DNA of 64,000 nucleotides from UBA2588 sp002339805 (GCA_045562555.1 JBJKVO010000002.1:1-64000), one strand, 5' to 3'; counted from the stretch's first letter, positions 45,336-54,821 are shown. Notes: generated by a model not told the origin, from the sequence alone. Program-made: numbers and translations.

Positions 45336-46541
45336 TTACATATCTATCATGTGACCCATTCGTGACTTTTTAGTGTCCAGATATGGGTGATTCTCTGTAT
45401 TGACCGCTGGTTGCATTGGAATTCTCTCTGTGACTTCTAGATTGAAACCAGATAATCCTGCAATTTTTTGAGGATTGTTAGTTAGTAGCTTTAGTTTAGT
45501 AACTTTGAGGTCCGCCAGAATCTGGGCTCCTATTCCATATTGCCTGAGGTCACTGTCAAACCCTAATCGTCGATTGGCTTCTATAGTATCCAAGCCAGTG
45601 TCTTGTAAGGAGTATGCTTTGATTTTGTTATGGAGACCTATCCCTCTACCTTCTTGTCTCATGTACAAGAACACGCCTGTTCCGTTTTTACCTATGATTT
45701 CTAAGGATTGATCTATTTGCTCACCACAATCACACCTAAGACTACCTAAGGATTCTCCGGTTAAACAGGCGCTGTGCACTCGCGTAAGCACTTCATCTCC
45801 TTCTTCCCATTCTCCTATGACCAATGCAATGTGTTCACCAGGTTCCACATCACTTTCGTATCCTATTATGGTGAAGTCACCCCATTTTGTTGGCATCCGA
45901 GCTTCCGCTACTTTTTTAACGAGGTTCTCGGTTTGTCGTCGGTGCGCTATGATTTGCGCAATGCTCAAGATTTTTATATTGTGCTGTTTCGAAAATTCTT
46001 CTAGGTCAGGCATTCTAGACATCGTTCCGTCTTCGTTCATAATCTCACAAATTATTCCTGCAGGATACTGACCTGCTAATTTGCATAGATCAACTGTTGC
46101 TTCGGTATGGCCAGCTCTAGCTAATACACCTGCGGGATTGGCTCTTAACGGAAATAGGTGCCCTGGCCTGACAAAATCATCTGGTTTAACATCTTCATTT
46201 ATAAGAGCTTTTACGGTATCGGACCTATCTTGTGCTGAGATACCGGTTTCTGTCCCAATTTTATAGTCGACTGATACTGTGAAAGCTGTAGAAGGTTGGC
46301 CGTCCCATTCCAAAGGATCTGACATTAAGGGGAGTTTGAGATGATCTAAGCGCTCACCTTCCATAGGCATACATAGTAGTCCTCTTGCATGAGTTACCAT
46401 GAAGTTAACAGCCTCTGGACTCACGTGTTCAGCAGACATTAAGAGATCACCCTCATTTTCTCTTTGCTCATCGTCTACAACGATGATCATGTTTCCAGTT
46501 TTTAATTCGTGTAATGCTTCTTCGATACTACATAACGCCAT
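45336..46541 (-). CDS. ribBA: bifunctional 3,4-dihydroxy-2-butanone 4-phosphate synthase/GTP cyclohydrolase II
   Basis: A 401-residue fusion providing both branches that feed riboflavin synthesis. The RibB half (about 1-200) has VDDEQRENEGDLLM at about 22, and RPGHLFPLRA and AGHTEATVDL at about 137-150. The RibA half has RVHSACLTGESLGSLRCDCGEQID with zinc Cys residues at about 257-270, and RQEGRGIGLHNKIKAYSLQDTG at about 291. C-terminal GNPENHPY-type tail is replaced by VNTENHPYLDTKKSRMGHM. It is the last of three rib genes in a row (ribD, ribE, ribBA). Confidence 0.96.
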   Translation of the reverse strand: MALCSIEEALHELKTGNMIIVVDDEQRENEGDLLMSAEHVSPEAVNFMVTHARGLLCMPMEGERLDHLKLPLMSDPLEWDGQPSTAFTVSVDYKIGTETGISAQDRSDTVKALINEDVKPDDFVRPGHLFPLRANPAGVLARAGHTEATVDLCKLAGQYPAGIICEIMNEDGTMSRMPDLEEFSKQHNIKILSIAQIIAHRRQTENLVKKVAEARMPTKWGDFTIIGYESDVEPGEHIALVIGEWEEGDEVLTRVHSACLTGESLGSLRCDCGEQIDQSLEIIGKNGTGVFLYMRQEGRGIGLHNKIKAYSLQDTGLDTIEANRRLGFDSDLRQYGIGAQILADLKVTKLKLLTNNPQKIAGLSGFNLEVTERIPMQPAVNTENHPYLDTKKSRMGHMIDM

Positions 46542-46547
46542 GCGATC

Positions 46548-47123
46548 CTACCTTTTAGTTGCGTTCATTACGTATTTTGCTAATATGTCAACTTCTATGT
46601 TTACCAGGCTTTTTGGGTATAAATACTCCAAATTAGTATGGGTAAAAGTATATGGTATCACACATATTGTCAATCTTGATTCAGTGCAGTCTGTGACAGT
46701 TAGGCTTATACCATTTATTGCAACGTACCCCTTTTCTACCACGTACATGGAATAGTCTTTGGGGAAAGCGACAGTAATGAAGTATGAATCTGCCGAGGGT
46801 TCAATAGATTCGATTATCCCTGTAGTATCAACATGACCTTGCACATAATGGCCACCAAATCTGCTGTTGACAGACATCGCTCTTTCTAAATTAATTGAGC
46901 TTCCCACATCTAGCTGTGAAGCATTAGTTCTATCAAGGGTCTCGGGAGATAAATCAACTGTGAATTGTGATGATGTCATTTTTGTAATGGTAAGGCAGAT
47001 ACCATTAGTACAAATACTATCGCCTATTTTAGCGTCCTCCACTACGGTAGTGCATTCTATAGTTAGTTCGTCATTGCTTAACTCTAAGACTTTGCCTACT
47101 TCTTCTATGATTCCCGTAAACAT
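46548..47123 (-). CDS. ribE: riboflavin synthase alpha chain
   Basis: A 191-residue two-repeat protein that converts two lumazine molecules to riboflavin. It starts MFTGIIEEVGKV. The internal repeat is visible as GICLTITKMTSSQFTVDLSPETL and GISLTVTDCTESRLTICVIPYTF, and GGHYVQGHVDTTG sits between the repeats. Located between ribD and ribBA. No ribH (lumazine synthase) gene is in the window. Confidence 0.94.
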   Translation of the reverse strand: MFTGIIEEVGKVLELSNDELTIECTTVVEDAKIGDSICTNGICLTITKMTSSQFTVDLSPETLDRTNASQLDVGSSINLERAMSVNSRFGGHYVQGHVDTTGIIESIEPSADSYFITVAFPKDYSMYVVEKGYVAINGISLTVTDCTESRLTICVIPYTFTHTNLEYLYPKSLVNIEVDILAKYVMNATKR

Positions 47124-47139
47124 ATTTCACTCCTTGATG

Positions 47140-48231
47140 CTAATTAATGTACCCAGTTACAAGAATGTCATTTCCTGAATAAGACACTTCCGTTTTTTTA
47201 AGATGTAACGATTCCGATATAAATTCAACACCAGAGCCTCCAATAGGGCTTTTGGCATCATCTCCTCCTATAATGATTGGGGATATGAAAGCTAGCACTT
47301 TGTCGACTAAGTTTTGGTCGAATAAGCTTCCTAGTAAAGTGCTGCCTCCTTCCACTAAAACATGCACGTAGCCTAATTTGCCTAGCTCATTTAAAAGCAA
47401 GCTTAAGTCAACCCTGTCGTTATTATCCGGAGTAAATGTGCGGACTGTGACAGAGTCGGAAATAGGTGTGATCGGAGGTTGGGTGGTTGTTGCAATTATT
47501 GTATGACCAACTTGATTCAGGATTTGTAGATTAGGGTTGTGTTCCATTTGTAATTTACTGTCAGTGATTATTCTAGTAGGCTGACGATCAGTCCAAGGTT
47601 TGTCAGTATAATCCCTTGCTGTTAGAGAAGGATTATCTGCTAATACCGTGCCAATACCTGTTAGTATTGCGTCAGATTTTCTTCTTATATCATGTACGAG
47701 GCTTCTGGACTCAGGACCACTAATCCATTTTGAATCTCCGGACCTAGTACATATTTTTCCGTCGAGTGACATTGCAAACTTCGCAGTTACGAAAGGCTGC
47801 TTGGTTGCTATGTATTTCCTGAACCCTTCATATAATTTTGTGCATTCTGTTTCATCATCCCATTTCGCAACTTTAATACCTGCTTCTTTTAATTTTACGA
47901 CACCTTGTCCGCTTACCAAGGGATTAGGATCTGTGTATCCTACGAAGATATTTAGGATCCCTGATTGTATGATCGCCTCTGTACAAGGCCCCGTTTTCCC
48001 CTGATGGCAGCATGGTTCTAAGGTTACGTACATATCGCTCCCAGCAATATCGATAGAGCAAGATTCTATAGCTACAATTTCGGCATGTTTCCCGCCTGCT
48101 GGTTCGGTAGCGCCTTGTCCTATGATCTGGCCGTTTTTAACAATAACTGCGCCTACAGAGGGGTTAGGGCTTGTATTCCCTTGATGGCTAATTGCGAGTT
48201 GCACTGCTAATTTTTGGGCGGGTGTATTCAT
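47140..48231 (-). CDS. ribD: bifunctional diaminohydroxyphosphoribosylaminopyrimidine deaminase/reductase
   Basis: A 363-residue enzyme for the second and third steps of riboflavin synthesis. The deaminase half has GKHAEIVAIESC at about 48, and TLEPCCHQGKTGPCTEAII at about 70-88, the zinc ligands. The reductase half has KFAMSLDGKICTRSGDSKWISG at about 150, RRKSDAILTGIGTVLADNPSLTAR at about 185 and HVLVEGGSTLLGS at about 292. First of the three rib genes, 17 bases after dcd. Confidence 0.95.
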   Translation of the reverse strand: MNTPAQKLAVQLAISHQGNTSPNPSVGAVIVKNGQIIGQGATEPAGGKHAEIVAIESCSIDIAGSDMYVTLEPCCHQGKTGPCTEAIIQSGILNIFVGYTDPNPLVSGQGVVKLKEAGIKVAKWDDETECTKLYEGFRKYIATKQPFVTAKFAMSLDGKICTRSGDSKWISGPESRSLVHDIRRKSDAILTGIGTVLADNPSLTARDYTDKPWTDRQPTRIITDSKLQMEHNPNLQILNQVGHTIIATTTQPPITPISDSVTVRTFTPDNNDRVDLSLLLNELGKLGYVHVLVEGGSTLLGSLFDQNLVDKVLAFISPIIIGGDDAKSPIGGSGVEFISESLHLKKTEVSYSGNDILVTGYIN

Positions 48232-48247
48232 CGAAACACCTACACAA

Positions 48248-48826
48248 TCATTGTTGTTTGCCAGAATAGTTTTCGTAATACTTACTAGGAGTAGGATCGG
48301 ACTGACCTTGATACTTACTTCCCAATTCTTTAGAACCGTACAGTCGGTTTGCAGGAGTAGTTAGTTCTAAGAAGGAAATTTGTCCTATTTTCATTCCGCA
48401 GAAAAGGGTGATAGGCAAGTTTGATAAATTACTTAGTTCTAGTGTTAAATGGCCTTTCCACCCGGGATCCACGAAGCCAGCAGTGGAATGAATTACTAGG
48501 CCAAGTCGGCCTAAGCTACTTTTACCTTCGAGCCTAGCAACTAAATGGGCAGGCAACTCTATATGTTCTGAAGTGCTTCCGAGTACAAATTCACCAGGAT
48601 GTAAGATAAAAGGGGTGTTCTCATCGATGTCCACAACTTCAGTTAGATCTTCTAGGGTTTCTCTTACGTCTATATATGGGCGTAAAGAATTGCTGAACAC
48701 CAACACTTTATTATCAAAGTGTAGATCTACGCTGGCTGGCTGTACATCATCTTCATTTAACGGCGATATGACTATATCGCCGTTTTTTATACATTCAAGT
48801 ATGGTTTTGTCACTTAAAACACTCAT
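48248..48826 (-). CDS. dcd: dCTP deaminase (possibly bifunctional dCTP deaminase/dUTPase)
   Basis: A 192-residue trimeric enzyme making dUTP, or dUMP if bifunctional. QPASVDLHFDNKVLVF and LEGKSSLGRLGLVIHSTAGFVDPGWKGHLTLELSN contain the conserved Arg and Glu. The STAG segment matches the bifunctional mycobacterial and archaeal enzymes rather than the enterobacterial one, so direct dCTP to dUMP activity is plausible. Located between an acyl-CoA dehydrogenase and ribD in a same-strand run. Confidence 0.9.
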   Translation of the reverse strand: MSVLSDKTILECIKNGDIVISPLNEDDVQPASVDLHFDNKVLVFSNSLRPYIDVRETLEDLTEVVDIDENTPFILHPGEFVLGSTSEHIELPAHLVARLEGKSSLGRLGLVIHSTAGFVDPGWKGHLTLELSNLSNLPITLFCGMKIGQISFLELTTPANRLYGSKELGSKYQGQSDPTPSKYYENYSGKQQ

Positions 48827-48846
48827 TTGTTACCCTCTGTTAATTC

Positions 48847-50076
48847 TTAGCCTTTGAAATCCACGTTTCCATTGATGAGAGCACGGGACATAACGTATTT
48901 ATGGATTTCTGATGTGCCCCCTCCTATTCTCGCATGTCTTAGTAGTCTGAACCAATGGGATATTGGCATATCTAAAGTTTCTCCTAAACCACCAAAGATT
49001 TGCATGATCTTATCAATACTTCTAGATCCCCATTCACCCGCACAATATTTTATCATTGAAGCCTCTACTCGTACGTCCTTTCCTTCATCAGCTTGAATAG
49101 CGGTTTCTCTTACTAACGCACGCAAGCTCATGATGTCTATGTATGCATCTGATAACATCCATTGGATGGCCTGTCTATCTGAAATAGGGCTACCATACGT
49201 CACTCGTTCATTGGCCCAAGTTATCGCCATTTCTAGGGCTCTGGTGAGGATTCCTGTGGCCATGGACCCTCTTAATAGTCTGTCATGGTGTACCAACCAT
49301 TTTTGGCCAAGATTAAAACCTTGGCCAACTTCTCCCAAGACTTTCGTTTGAGGAACTCTGACTCCGTCTAGGTTTACATAAAACTGCTGAGATTTGGTAG
49401 GGGTTATCCAAATCCGTATAGGGTCAAACGATAGGCCTTCAGAAGGATTGTCAACGATGAACATTGTGATTCCCCCTCTTTGGCGCTTGGTATCGTCAGT
49501 TACAGCTTGAACTAACAAGAAGTCAGCGGATGCAGCGCCGGATATATACATCTTTGTTCCTGTTAATACCCAGTCATCCCCGTCTTTTACAGCTTTTGTT
49601 TGCATCATCCCGCCTGGATCAGAACCCGCTTGTGGCTCTGTTTGGCAAAATGCGTAATTTAATTTCCCATCGATCGCAGGGATAAGGTACTGTTCTTCTT
49701 GCTCTGGTGTGCATGAGTCTATCATCATCATTGGAACTGGAGAGGTAGGTATTTGTACTATACTACGGTGAATTTCTTCATCCATCACAACGTGTCCTAA
49801 AGCTCCCATCCCTCCGCCGCCATATTTTTCCGGGACAAATAAAGTGTATATTCCTGTTTCTTTTGATATCCGTTCTAGATGGTCCCATTTTTCTTGAGGC
49901 AGAGTTCCTACTATTCCTAAGACAGTTTCTGCAATACCTTTCGGTCCGGTATCATCGTCTTCTTGTGGCGGGTGGGACAAGTACTCTGATTCGAGCGGGA
50001 TGCATTCGTTTTCTACAATGTCACGGATAGTTAATTTGAGTGCTTCTAATTCTTCAGGTAACTTGGTGTCAGGCAT
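48847..50076 (-). CDS. acyl-CoA dehydrogenase
   Basis: A 409-residue FAD flavoprotein of the acyl-CoA dehydrogenase superfamily. PEKYGGGGMGALGHVVMDEEI at about 77, FCQTEPQAGSDPGGMMQTKAVKDGDDWVLTGTKMYISGA at about 143-180 (FAD-binding loop), FNLGQKWLVHHDRLLRG at about 250 and RIGGGTSEIHKYVMSR at the end are family marks. It probably oxidises a CoA-activated intermediate; substrate is unknown. A same-strand gene run continues through dcd and rib. Confidence 0.88.
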   Translation of the reverse strand: MPDTKLPEELEALKLTIRDIVENECIPLESEYLSHPPQEDDDTGPKGIAETVLGIVGTLPQEKWDHLERISKETGIYTLFVPEKYGGGGMGALGHVVMDEEIHRSIVQIPTSPVPMMMIDSCTPEQEEQYLIPAIDGKLNYAFCQTEPQAGSDPGGMMQTKAVKDGDDWVLTGTKMYISGAASADFLLVQAVTDDTKRQRGGITMFIVDNPSEGLSFDPIRIWITPTKSQQFYVNLDGVRVPQTKVLGEVGQGFNLGQKWLVHHDRLLRGSMATGILTRALEMAITWANERVTYGSPISDRQAIQWMLSDAYIDIMSLRALVRETAIQADEGKDVRVEASMIKYCAGEWGSRSIDKIMQIFGGLGETLDMPISHWFRLLRHARIGGGTSEIHKYVMSRALINGNVDFKG

Positions 50077-50137
50077 AGATCCTCTCTTGTCTGGTAGATT
50101 AGGCTTTTAGTTGCAGAAAGAATGTAACAGTGGACAA

Positions 50138-50332
50138 TTAATGGAAAGGGCAAACAAAAAGGAAAGCTGACTTAGTGTACGATGAGCCTTCAGAATCGGA
50201 GATAGATCGTGTATATTTTGAAGATTCTCCGGTTGAATCATCTAAAGCACCAGTTATTGATCCGAAGATAGATACCCCCATTGAAAGGGTAAGAATACAA
50301 CCGGTACAGATTGCCACAAACCTAATTTTCAT
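50138..50332 (-). CDS. possible small exported protein
   Basis: A 64-codon frame in the otherwise gene-free 386 bases between the acyl-CoA dehydrogenase and selA. The N-terminus MKIRFVAICTGCILTLSMGVSIFG looks like a signal peptide or membrane anchor, then a Ser/Thr-rich stretch with no known domain. No good ribosome site is seen before the ATG. Conservation would decide. The rest of this gap holds only a weak promoter-like pair (TTGTAC 50368-50373, TAGAAT 50392-50397) that could serve selA. Confidence 0.35.
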   Translation of the reverse strand: MKIRFVAICTGCILTLSMGVSIFGSITGALDDSTGESSKYTRSISDSEGSSYTKSAFLFVCPFH

Positions 50333-50471
50333 AGTGCTTTAAATTCTATTCCTTACTAGTTATGTATTTGTACAGTAATTGTATAACGTTGTAGAATAAT
50401 TAGCTAGTTGGAACAGTGCTTATTAGAAGTTAATTAAGTGAAAATTATCAACAAGTTACAGAGTGGGGAAT

Positions 50472-51833
50472 ATGCAATTAAGAAACATACCGAGTGTAGA
50501 AGCTGTAATACGAACTCCTGGATTAGATGCTGTAATAACGGCGTATCCTAGGGAGTGGGTGATAGATGTTATTAGAGAAACAATAGCTAAAAATCGTCAA
50601 GATGTGCTTGCAGGAGAAGAGGTTAAAGACGCACAGACTATTTCGATAGAAGTAGAAAATCATATCCAGAAAGTAATAGCTCCGAAACCAAGGGAAGTGA
50701 TAAATGCAACAGGGGTGATAATTCACACCAATTTGGGTAGAGCTCCTCTCAGTAAAGATAGTATTCAAGCTGCTATGAACTGTGGGTCAGGATATAGCGA
50801 TTTGGAATTGGACCTTCAAACAGGTAAGAGAGGCGGAAGGCTTGGATCTATCAAATCTTTACTTACTCAACTTACTGGGGCAGAAGATGCAGTCGTGGTT
50901 AATAACAATGCAGCGGCATTGTTGCTTGCCTTGTCTGCGTTATGTCTGGGGAGAGAAGTTATTGTCCCTCGTAGCGAAGCAATTGAAATTGGCGGAGGGT
51001 TTCGCATACCCGACGTGTTGTCTCAAAGTGGCGCTAAACTGGTAGATATAGGCACAACCAACAGGACTTACATACAAGATTACAGGAATGCAATAACGGA
51101 AGATACAGGAGCATTTTTGAAAGCACACTCAAGCAACTTTGTAATAAGCGGTTTTATTCATGAAGTAGGAGTTTCTGAATTGTCCTCGCTTGGCCAAGAA
51201 CTGGACATACCAGTGATGCATGATGTTGGTAGTGGAGCATTTATGGATACTCGGCGCTACGGATTGGCGTATGAACCTACTCCACAAAGCAGCGTCTCTG
51301 AGGGGGCAGATTTAGTTTTTTTCTCAGGCGACAAGTTACTTGGAGGACCGCAAGCAGGCATCATAGTGGGTAAAGCTAAATACATTTCGATTCTTGAACG
51401 ACATCCTATGATGAGGGCTATTAGAATGGATAAGTTGAATTTAGCAGCTTTGGGCGCAACCCTAGCTCACTACATCAAAAATGAAGCTGAATCCAAGATT
51501 CCAGTATGGCAGATGATATCAGCAACTAATGAATCTTTGATGAAAAGAATAAAGGCATGGGAAGAAATATCTCCGGATTATATGGAGATATTTCCTTCAG
51601 AATCAGCTATTGGAGGAGGTAGTCTGCCTGGGGAAACAATACCTACCGTTGCTCTGAAAATCAATGCGCACAGTATGCAAATGAATGCTATGAAAATTCA
51701 AAGTTTACTAAGAGAATTTGACCATCCCATAGTAGCTAGAATAGAAAATGATGATGTGATTATAGATCCTCGGACTATACTGCCAGAAAGTGATGGACAT
51801 ATAACTCTGGCATTACAGAGGATTTTCAACTAG
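50472..51833 (+). CDS. selA: L-seryl-tRNA(Sec) selenium transferase
   Basis: A 453-residue PLP enzyme that converts seryl-tRNA(Sec) to selenocysteyl-tRNA(Sec), the substrate for UGA recoding. The N-terminal LRNIPSVEAVI region and VINATGVIIHTNLGRAPLS (about 76-94) are SelA hallmarks. VVNNNAAALLLAL at about 142 and the PLP Lys at about 288 (SGDKLLGGPQAG) are present, and MHDVGSG at about 249 holds the PLP Asp. Start at ATG 50472, just after GGGG; a GTG three codons upstream is possible. selB, selD and tRNA-Sec are not in the window. It supports Sec use by this organism. Confidence 0.94.
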   Translation: MQLRNIPSVEAVIRTPGLDAVITAYPREWVIDVIRETIAKNRQDVLAGEEVKDAQTISIEVENHIQKVIAPKPREVINATGVIIHTNLGRAPLSKDSIQAAMNCGSGYSDLELDLQTGKRGGRLGSIKSLLTQLTGAEDAVVVNNNAAALLLALSALCLGREVIVPRSEAIEIGGGFRIPDVLSQSGAKLVDIGTTNRTYIQDYRNAITEDTGAFLKAHSSNFVISGFIHEVGVSELSSLGQELDIPVMHDVGSGAFMDTRRYGLAYEPTPQSSVSEGADLVFFSGDKLLGGPQAGIIVGKAKYISILERHPMMRAIRMDKLNLAALGATLAHYIKNEAESKIPVWQMISATNESLMKRIKAWEEISPDYMEIFPSESAIGGGSLPGETIPTVALKINAHSMQMNAMKIQSLLREFDHPIVARIENDDVIIDPRTILPESDGHITLALQRIFN

Positions 51834-51879
51834 TATTTGTGGTCAAAGGTATAAACTTAATAGAAGACAAGGATATTTC

Positions 51880-52629
51880 GTGAAAGATTATGTGATAGTG
51901 CACACTCCTGGGCAGAGTTCTTGGCACTGGGGCAAGCTTTGGGCTTTGATGACTGCTCCTAAGACTCATCCCCCTGCGCTTTTCAAAAAGACAGTGAATG
52001 TCTATTTGGTAGACCTACCAGGTCATGGATCTAATGATCATGGAGATACTGCTGAAATTCTTAGAGAAGAATGCGTATACGAAATAGAGAAGGCAGTGGA
52101 AACTAATAAACTAAAAGATTACGTCCTGGTGGCTCATGGCTTTTCTGCCAGCTTAGTTGTCCAGAGTCTTGCTTCTCTAGTAAAAGCTCCTTCAAAAGTA
52201 GTTCTTATAAGTGGTGTAGTTAATACTCAAGGAGGTAGCTTGATATCTCAATTGCCGTTGAGATCCAGAAGCTTATTTCGTGTTGCTAAATTGAAATCTA
52301 TGTTACTTAGGAGACCTGCAAAATTATCACCTGCAGTGATCAGGAATTATATTTGTAACGGTATGGATCCTATGGATGTAATTCAAAATCTTGGGTTTTA
52401 CGAGGCACTCCCTTCGGGAATTTTAGAACAAAAATCATCGTCAATGGTAATCCCGGATGGTATCCCCATTACATATGTGAAATTGAACCAGGATAAGATA
52501 TTGCCACCTTCTCTTCAGCAACAAGTCGCAAAGGAAATAGGGGCGTCAAAGGTTATAGATATAGAGGCTTGTCATCAAGTTTCATTGCATAGGCCTGCAG
52601 AATTAGCTGAACTGTTGCTGAACGTTTAA
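51880..52629 (+). CDS. alpha/beta hydrolase
   Basis: A 249-residue hydrolase starting with a GTG. VIVHTPGQSSWHW at about 4-16 is the oxyanion loop, DLPGHGSNDHGD at about 46 and the nucleophile elbow VAHGFSASLVVQS at about 87 follow, with the C-terminal EACHQVSLHRPAELAELL giving the catalytic His. The short size and the HTPGQSSWHW start resemble methylesterase-like or salicylate-esterase-like hydrolases, without a clear family assignment. It follows selA by 46 bases. Confidence 0.8.
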   Translation: MKDYVIVHTPGQSSWHWGKLWALMTAPKTHPPALFKKTVNVYLVDLPGHGSNDHGDTAEILREECVYEIEKAVETNKLKDYVLVAHGFSASLVVQSLASLVKAPSKVVLISGVVNTQGGSLISQLPLRSRSLFRVAKLKSMLLRRPAKLSPAVIRNYICNGMDPMDVIQNLGFYEALPSGILEQKSSSMVIPDGIPITYVKLNQDKILPPSLQQQVAKEIGASKVIDIEACHQVSLHRPAELAELLLNV

Positions 52630-52665
52630 AAGGAATTACTTTAAGATAAGTGCGATAAATGTTAT

Positions 52666-53280
52666 ATGAAATTTGTGCTTCGCCATATGAAAAGTCAGGA
52701 TATAGATCAGGTAACTGGCATAGAGAAAGAAGCATTTTATCCGTTGACTATAGGAACTTCGTTCACGATTCAATTAAGGAACAAATATTCTAGATATCTT
52801 GTGATAGAAACTAGACCAGAGTCTGCCATGTCAGCTCAATTGAGCATGGTAGCAGGTTTATTTGGTATAATAAGGAACTTATTCATTAAGTCTCCTTCTG
52901 AGGCCGTTAATATAGCGGGTTATGTGGGTATATGGTTTCAAGGCAGTGAAGGGCATATATCAGAAATAGCGGTTAAGAAAAGATTTAGAGGAAAAGGATT
53001 AGGTGAATTGTTATTGATAGGAGCAATACGCATATCGATTAGTAATGGTTTACAGATGATGGGGCTGGAAGTACGAGCGTCCAATGTCCAGGCACAGAAG
53101 CTGTATCAGAAATATTACTTTCAAGAAAATGGTATTCGCAAGGGATATTATTCTAATGATAAAGAAGATGCGGTTATTATGGCTACAGAATTGATCCACA
53201 GTAATGATTATCAGCGTAAGTTTCTAGATAGACAAAGGCAATATTTAGACTCAGGGAAACAGCTAAATATAAATATTTGA
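52666..53280 (+). CDS. GNAT acetyltransferase (RimI-like)
   Basis: A 204-residue N-acetyltransferase. The acetyl-CoA-binding signature EIAVKKRFRGKGLGELLLIGAIRIS is at about residues 105-125 (R-x-x-G-x-G), and GLEVRASNVQAQKLYQKYYFQENGIRKGYYSNDKEDAVIM follows, much like RimI, which acetylates ribosomal protein S18. The N-terminal part has an insertion of about 30 residues (around 50-85) that includes a hydrophobic stretch. Located directly before coaE. Confidence 0.8.
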   Translation: MKFVLRHMKSQDIDQVTGIEKEAFYPLTIGTSFTIQLRNKYSRYLVIETRPESAMSAQLSMVAGLFGIIRNLFIKSPSEAVNIAGYVGIWFQGSEGHISEIAVKKRFRGKGLGELLLIGAIRISISNGLQMMGLEVRASNVQAQKLYQKYYFQENGIRKGYYSNDKEDAVIMATELIHSNDYQRKFLDRQRQYLDSGKQLNINI

Positions 53281-53308
53281 GTAACATAATTTAATTCGGT
53301 TGGTGGTT

Positions 53309-53899
53309 ATGGTAGTTATAGGTCTCACTGGAGGAATTGCGACTGGTAAAAGCGAAGCATCTAGAATGCTGCAAGAATTGGGAGCTGCCATCATTAATGC
53401 AGACCTGATAGGGCATGAAGCGTACCGTCAAGGCTCAGTTGGGTGGGAAAGTGTCGTTCAGGCATTCGGCAAAGGGATCCTAGATGAAAGTAATGAGATT
53501 GATCGAGCCAAGTTAGGCGCAATTGTATTTTCAGATGAATCAGAGCTACAAAAGCTGAATGAAATCATGCATCCGATTATGGAAAGACTGGTCGAGGAAA
53601 ACATTGCAGAGTACAAAGAATCTGGCAATGAAATCATAGTAGTAGAAGCAGCGCTGATGTTCGAAGCAGGATGGAACAAATTGGTTGATACAGTATGGAC
53701 TACAGACGCTTCCCAAGAAACAGTAATTTCCAGACTAGAATTACGAAATGGGTTAAGTCGGTCGGAATCGAAAAAACGAATAGATTCTCAAATGAATCGA
53801 GAAGACAGGCTAGCAAAATCAGATGTGATTTTATCAAATACAGGTGACCTAAATGCATTTAAAAATGTTATATTAGATGCTTGGTCAGGAATAAACTAA
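53309..53899 (+). CDS. coaE: dephospho-CoA kinase
   Basis: A 196-residue kinase for the last step of coenzyme A synthesis. Walker A is GLTGGIATGKS at about residues 5-15. INADLIGHEAYRQGS at about 30 and VEAALMFEAGWNKLVDTVWTT at about 113-133 are typical, with NRLELR-type motifs later (VISRLELRNGLS). The start ATG at 53309 is preferred to a TTG nine bases upstream. Eighteen or so bases precede the MoxR-type gene, so the region may be an operon. Confidence 0.93.
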   Translation: MVVIGLTGGIATGKSEASRMLQELGAAIINADLIGHEAYRQGSVGWESVVQAFGKGILDESNEIDRAKLGAIVFSDESELQKLNEIMHPIMERLVEENIAEYKESGNEIIVVEAALMFEAGWNKLVDTVWTTDASQETVISRLELRNGLSRSESKKRIDSQMNREDRLAKSDVILSNTGDLNAFKNVILDAWSGIN

Positions 53900-53919
53900 A
53901 AAGGTAAGGAAGATAAGAA

Positions 53920-54816
53920 ATGGTAGATGGAACAAGGTCAGAGCCTAAAGAATACGCAATCGAAGAATTTCTGATAAAGGAAAAACCATATTATAAACCG
54001 GTTGGTGATGAAGAAGATCTATTCAACGCGGCATATAATCAGCATATACCCTTGCTCTTAAAAGGCCCAACAGGTTGTGGGAAAACAAGGTTCGTTGAGT
54101 ATATGGCTTGGAAACTTGGTAGACCTATGACAGTTGTAAAAAAGAATGGAGCTCAAAGCAAGGCAAATGAAGCACAAAAGCAGATTCCGTTAGTTACAAT
54201 AGCTTGTCATGAAGACCTCACAGCGAGCGACTTGGTGGGTAGGTATTTGCTTGATGCTGAAGGAACAAAATGGATAGATGGACCGATGACTCGAGCAGTT
54301 AAGAATGGAGCCATATTGTATTTAGACGAAGTAGTGGAAGCTAGAAAAGACACTACCGTATTGATTCATCCTCTTACTGATCATCGTAGAGTCTTACCAG
54401 TGGAAAAGACCGGCACTATTATTGAGGCAGACGATAGGTTTCTACTATGCATCTCCTACAATCCTCACTACCAAAGTGCGCTAAAAGATATAAAACAAAG
54501 CACACGTCAGAGATTTATATCTGTTGAATTCGATTATCCTCCTGTGGATGTTGAAGCAGAAATAGTTTTTCAAGAAAGTGGTTGTACTGAAGATGAAGCA
54601 ATGTCACTGGCGCGACTAGGAGAAAAAATAAGGCATCTTAGAGACAGTGGATTGCAGGAAGGAGCGAGCACTAGACTTCTGATTTATGCTGGACGGTTAA
54701 TTAAAGAAGGAATAACTGCGAGAAGAGCATGCCAGGTCGCGATCGTATGGACATTAACTGATGAACCAGAGCTCCAGAGGAGTATAGAAGAAGTAGTCTC
54801 TTCGATATTCGAGTAA
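53920..54816 (+). CDS. MoxR/NorQ/CbbQ-type AAA+ ATPase
   Basis: A 298-residue AAA+ ATPase. Walker A GPTGCGKTRF is at 49-58, ITACHEDLTASDLVGRYLLD-like segment at about 95-115, Walker B as AILYLDEVVEARKDT at about 130, and sensor-like SYNPHYQSALKDIKQSTRQRFI at about 182-203. These are shared with CbbQ, NirQ and NorQ, which pair with a VWA protein to activate metal enzymes such as Rubisco or nitric oxide reductase. The VWA partner is two genes downstream. No such target enzyme is nearby. Confidence 0.9.
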   Translation: MVDGTRSEPKEYAIEEFLIKEKPYYKPVGDEEDLFNAAYNQHIPLLLKGPTGCGKTRFVEYMAWKLGRPMTVVKKNGAQSKANEAQKQIPLVTIACHEDLTASDLVGRYLLDAEGTKWIDGPMTRAVKNGAILYLDEVVEARKDTTVLIHPLTDHRRVLPVEKTGTIIEADDRFLLCISYNPHYQSALKDIKQSTRQRFISVEFDYPPVDVEAEIVFQESGCTEDEAMSLARLGEKIRHLRDSGLQEGASTRLLIYAGRLIKEGITARRACQVAIVWTLTDEPELQRSIEEVVSSIFE

Positions 54817-54821
54817 ATATA

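Noticed and set aside
48232..48247. FMN riboswitch before the rib genes
   Set aside because: Only 16 bases separate dcd from ribD, and no riboswitch-like structure fits; the genes are read through from dcd.
50333..50471. tRNA-Sec or other selenium gene next to selA
   Set aside because: No cloverleaf with a TCA anticodon or long extra arm could be found in this gap or in the other intergenic stretches examined.
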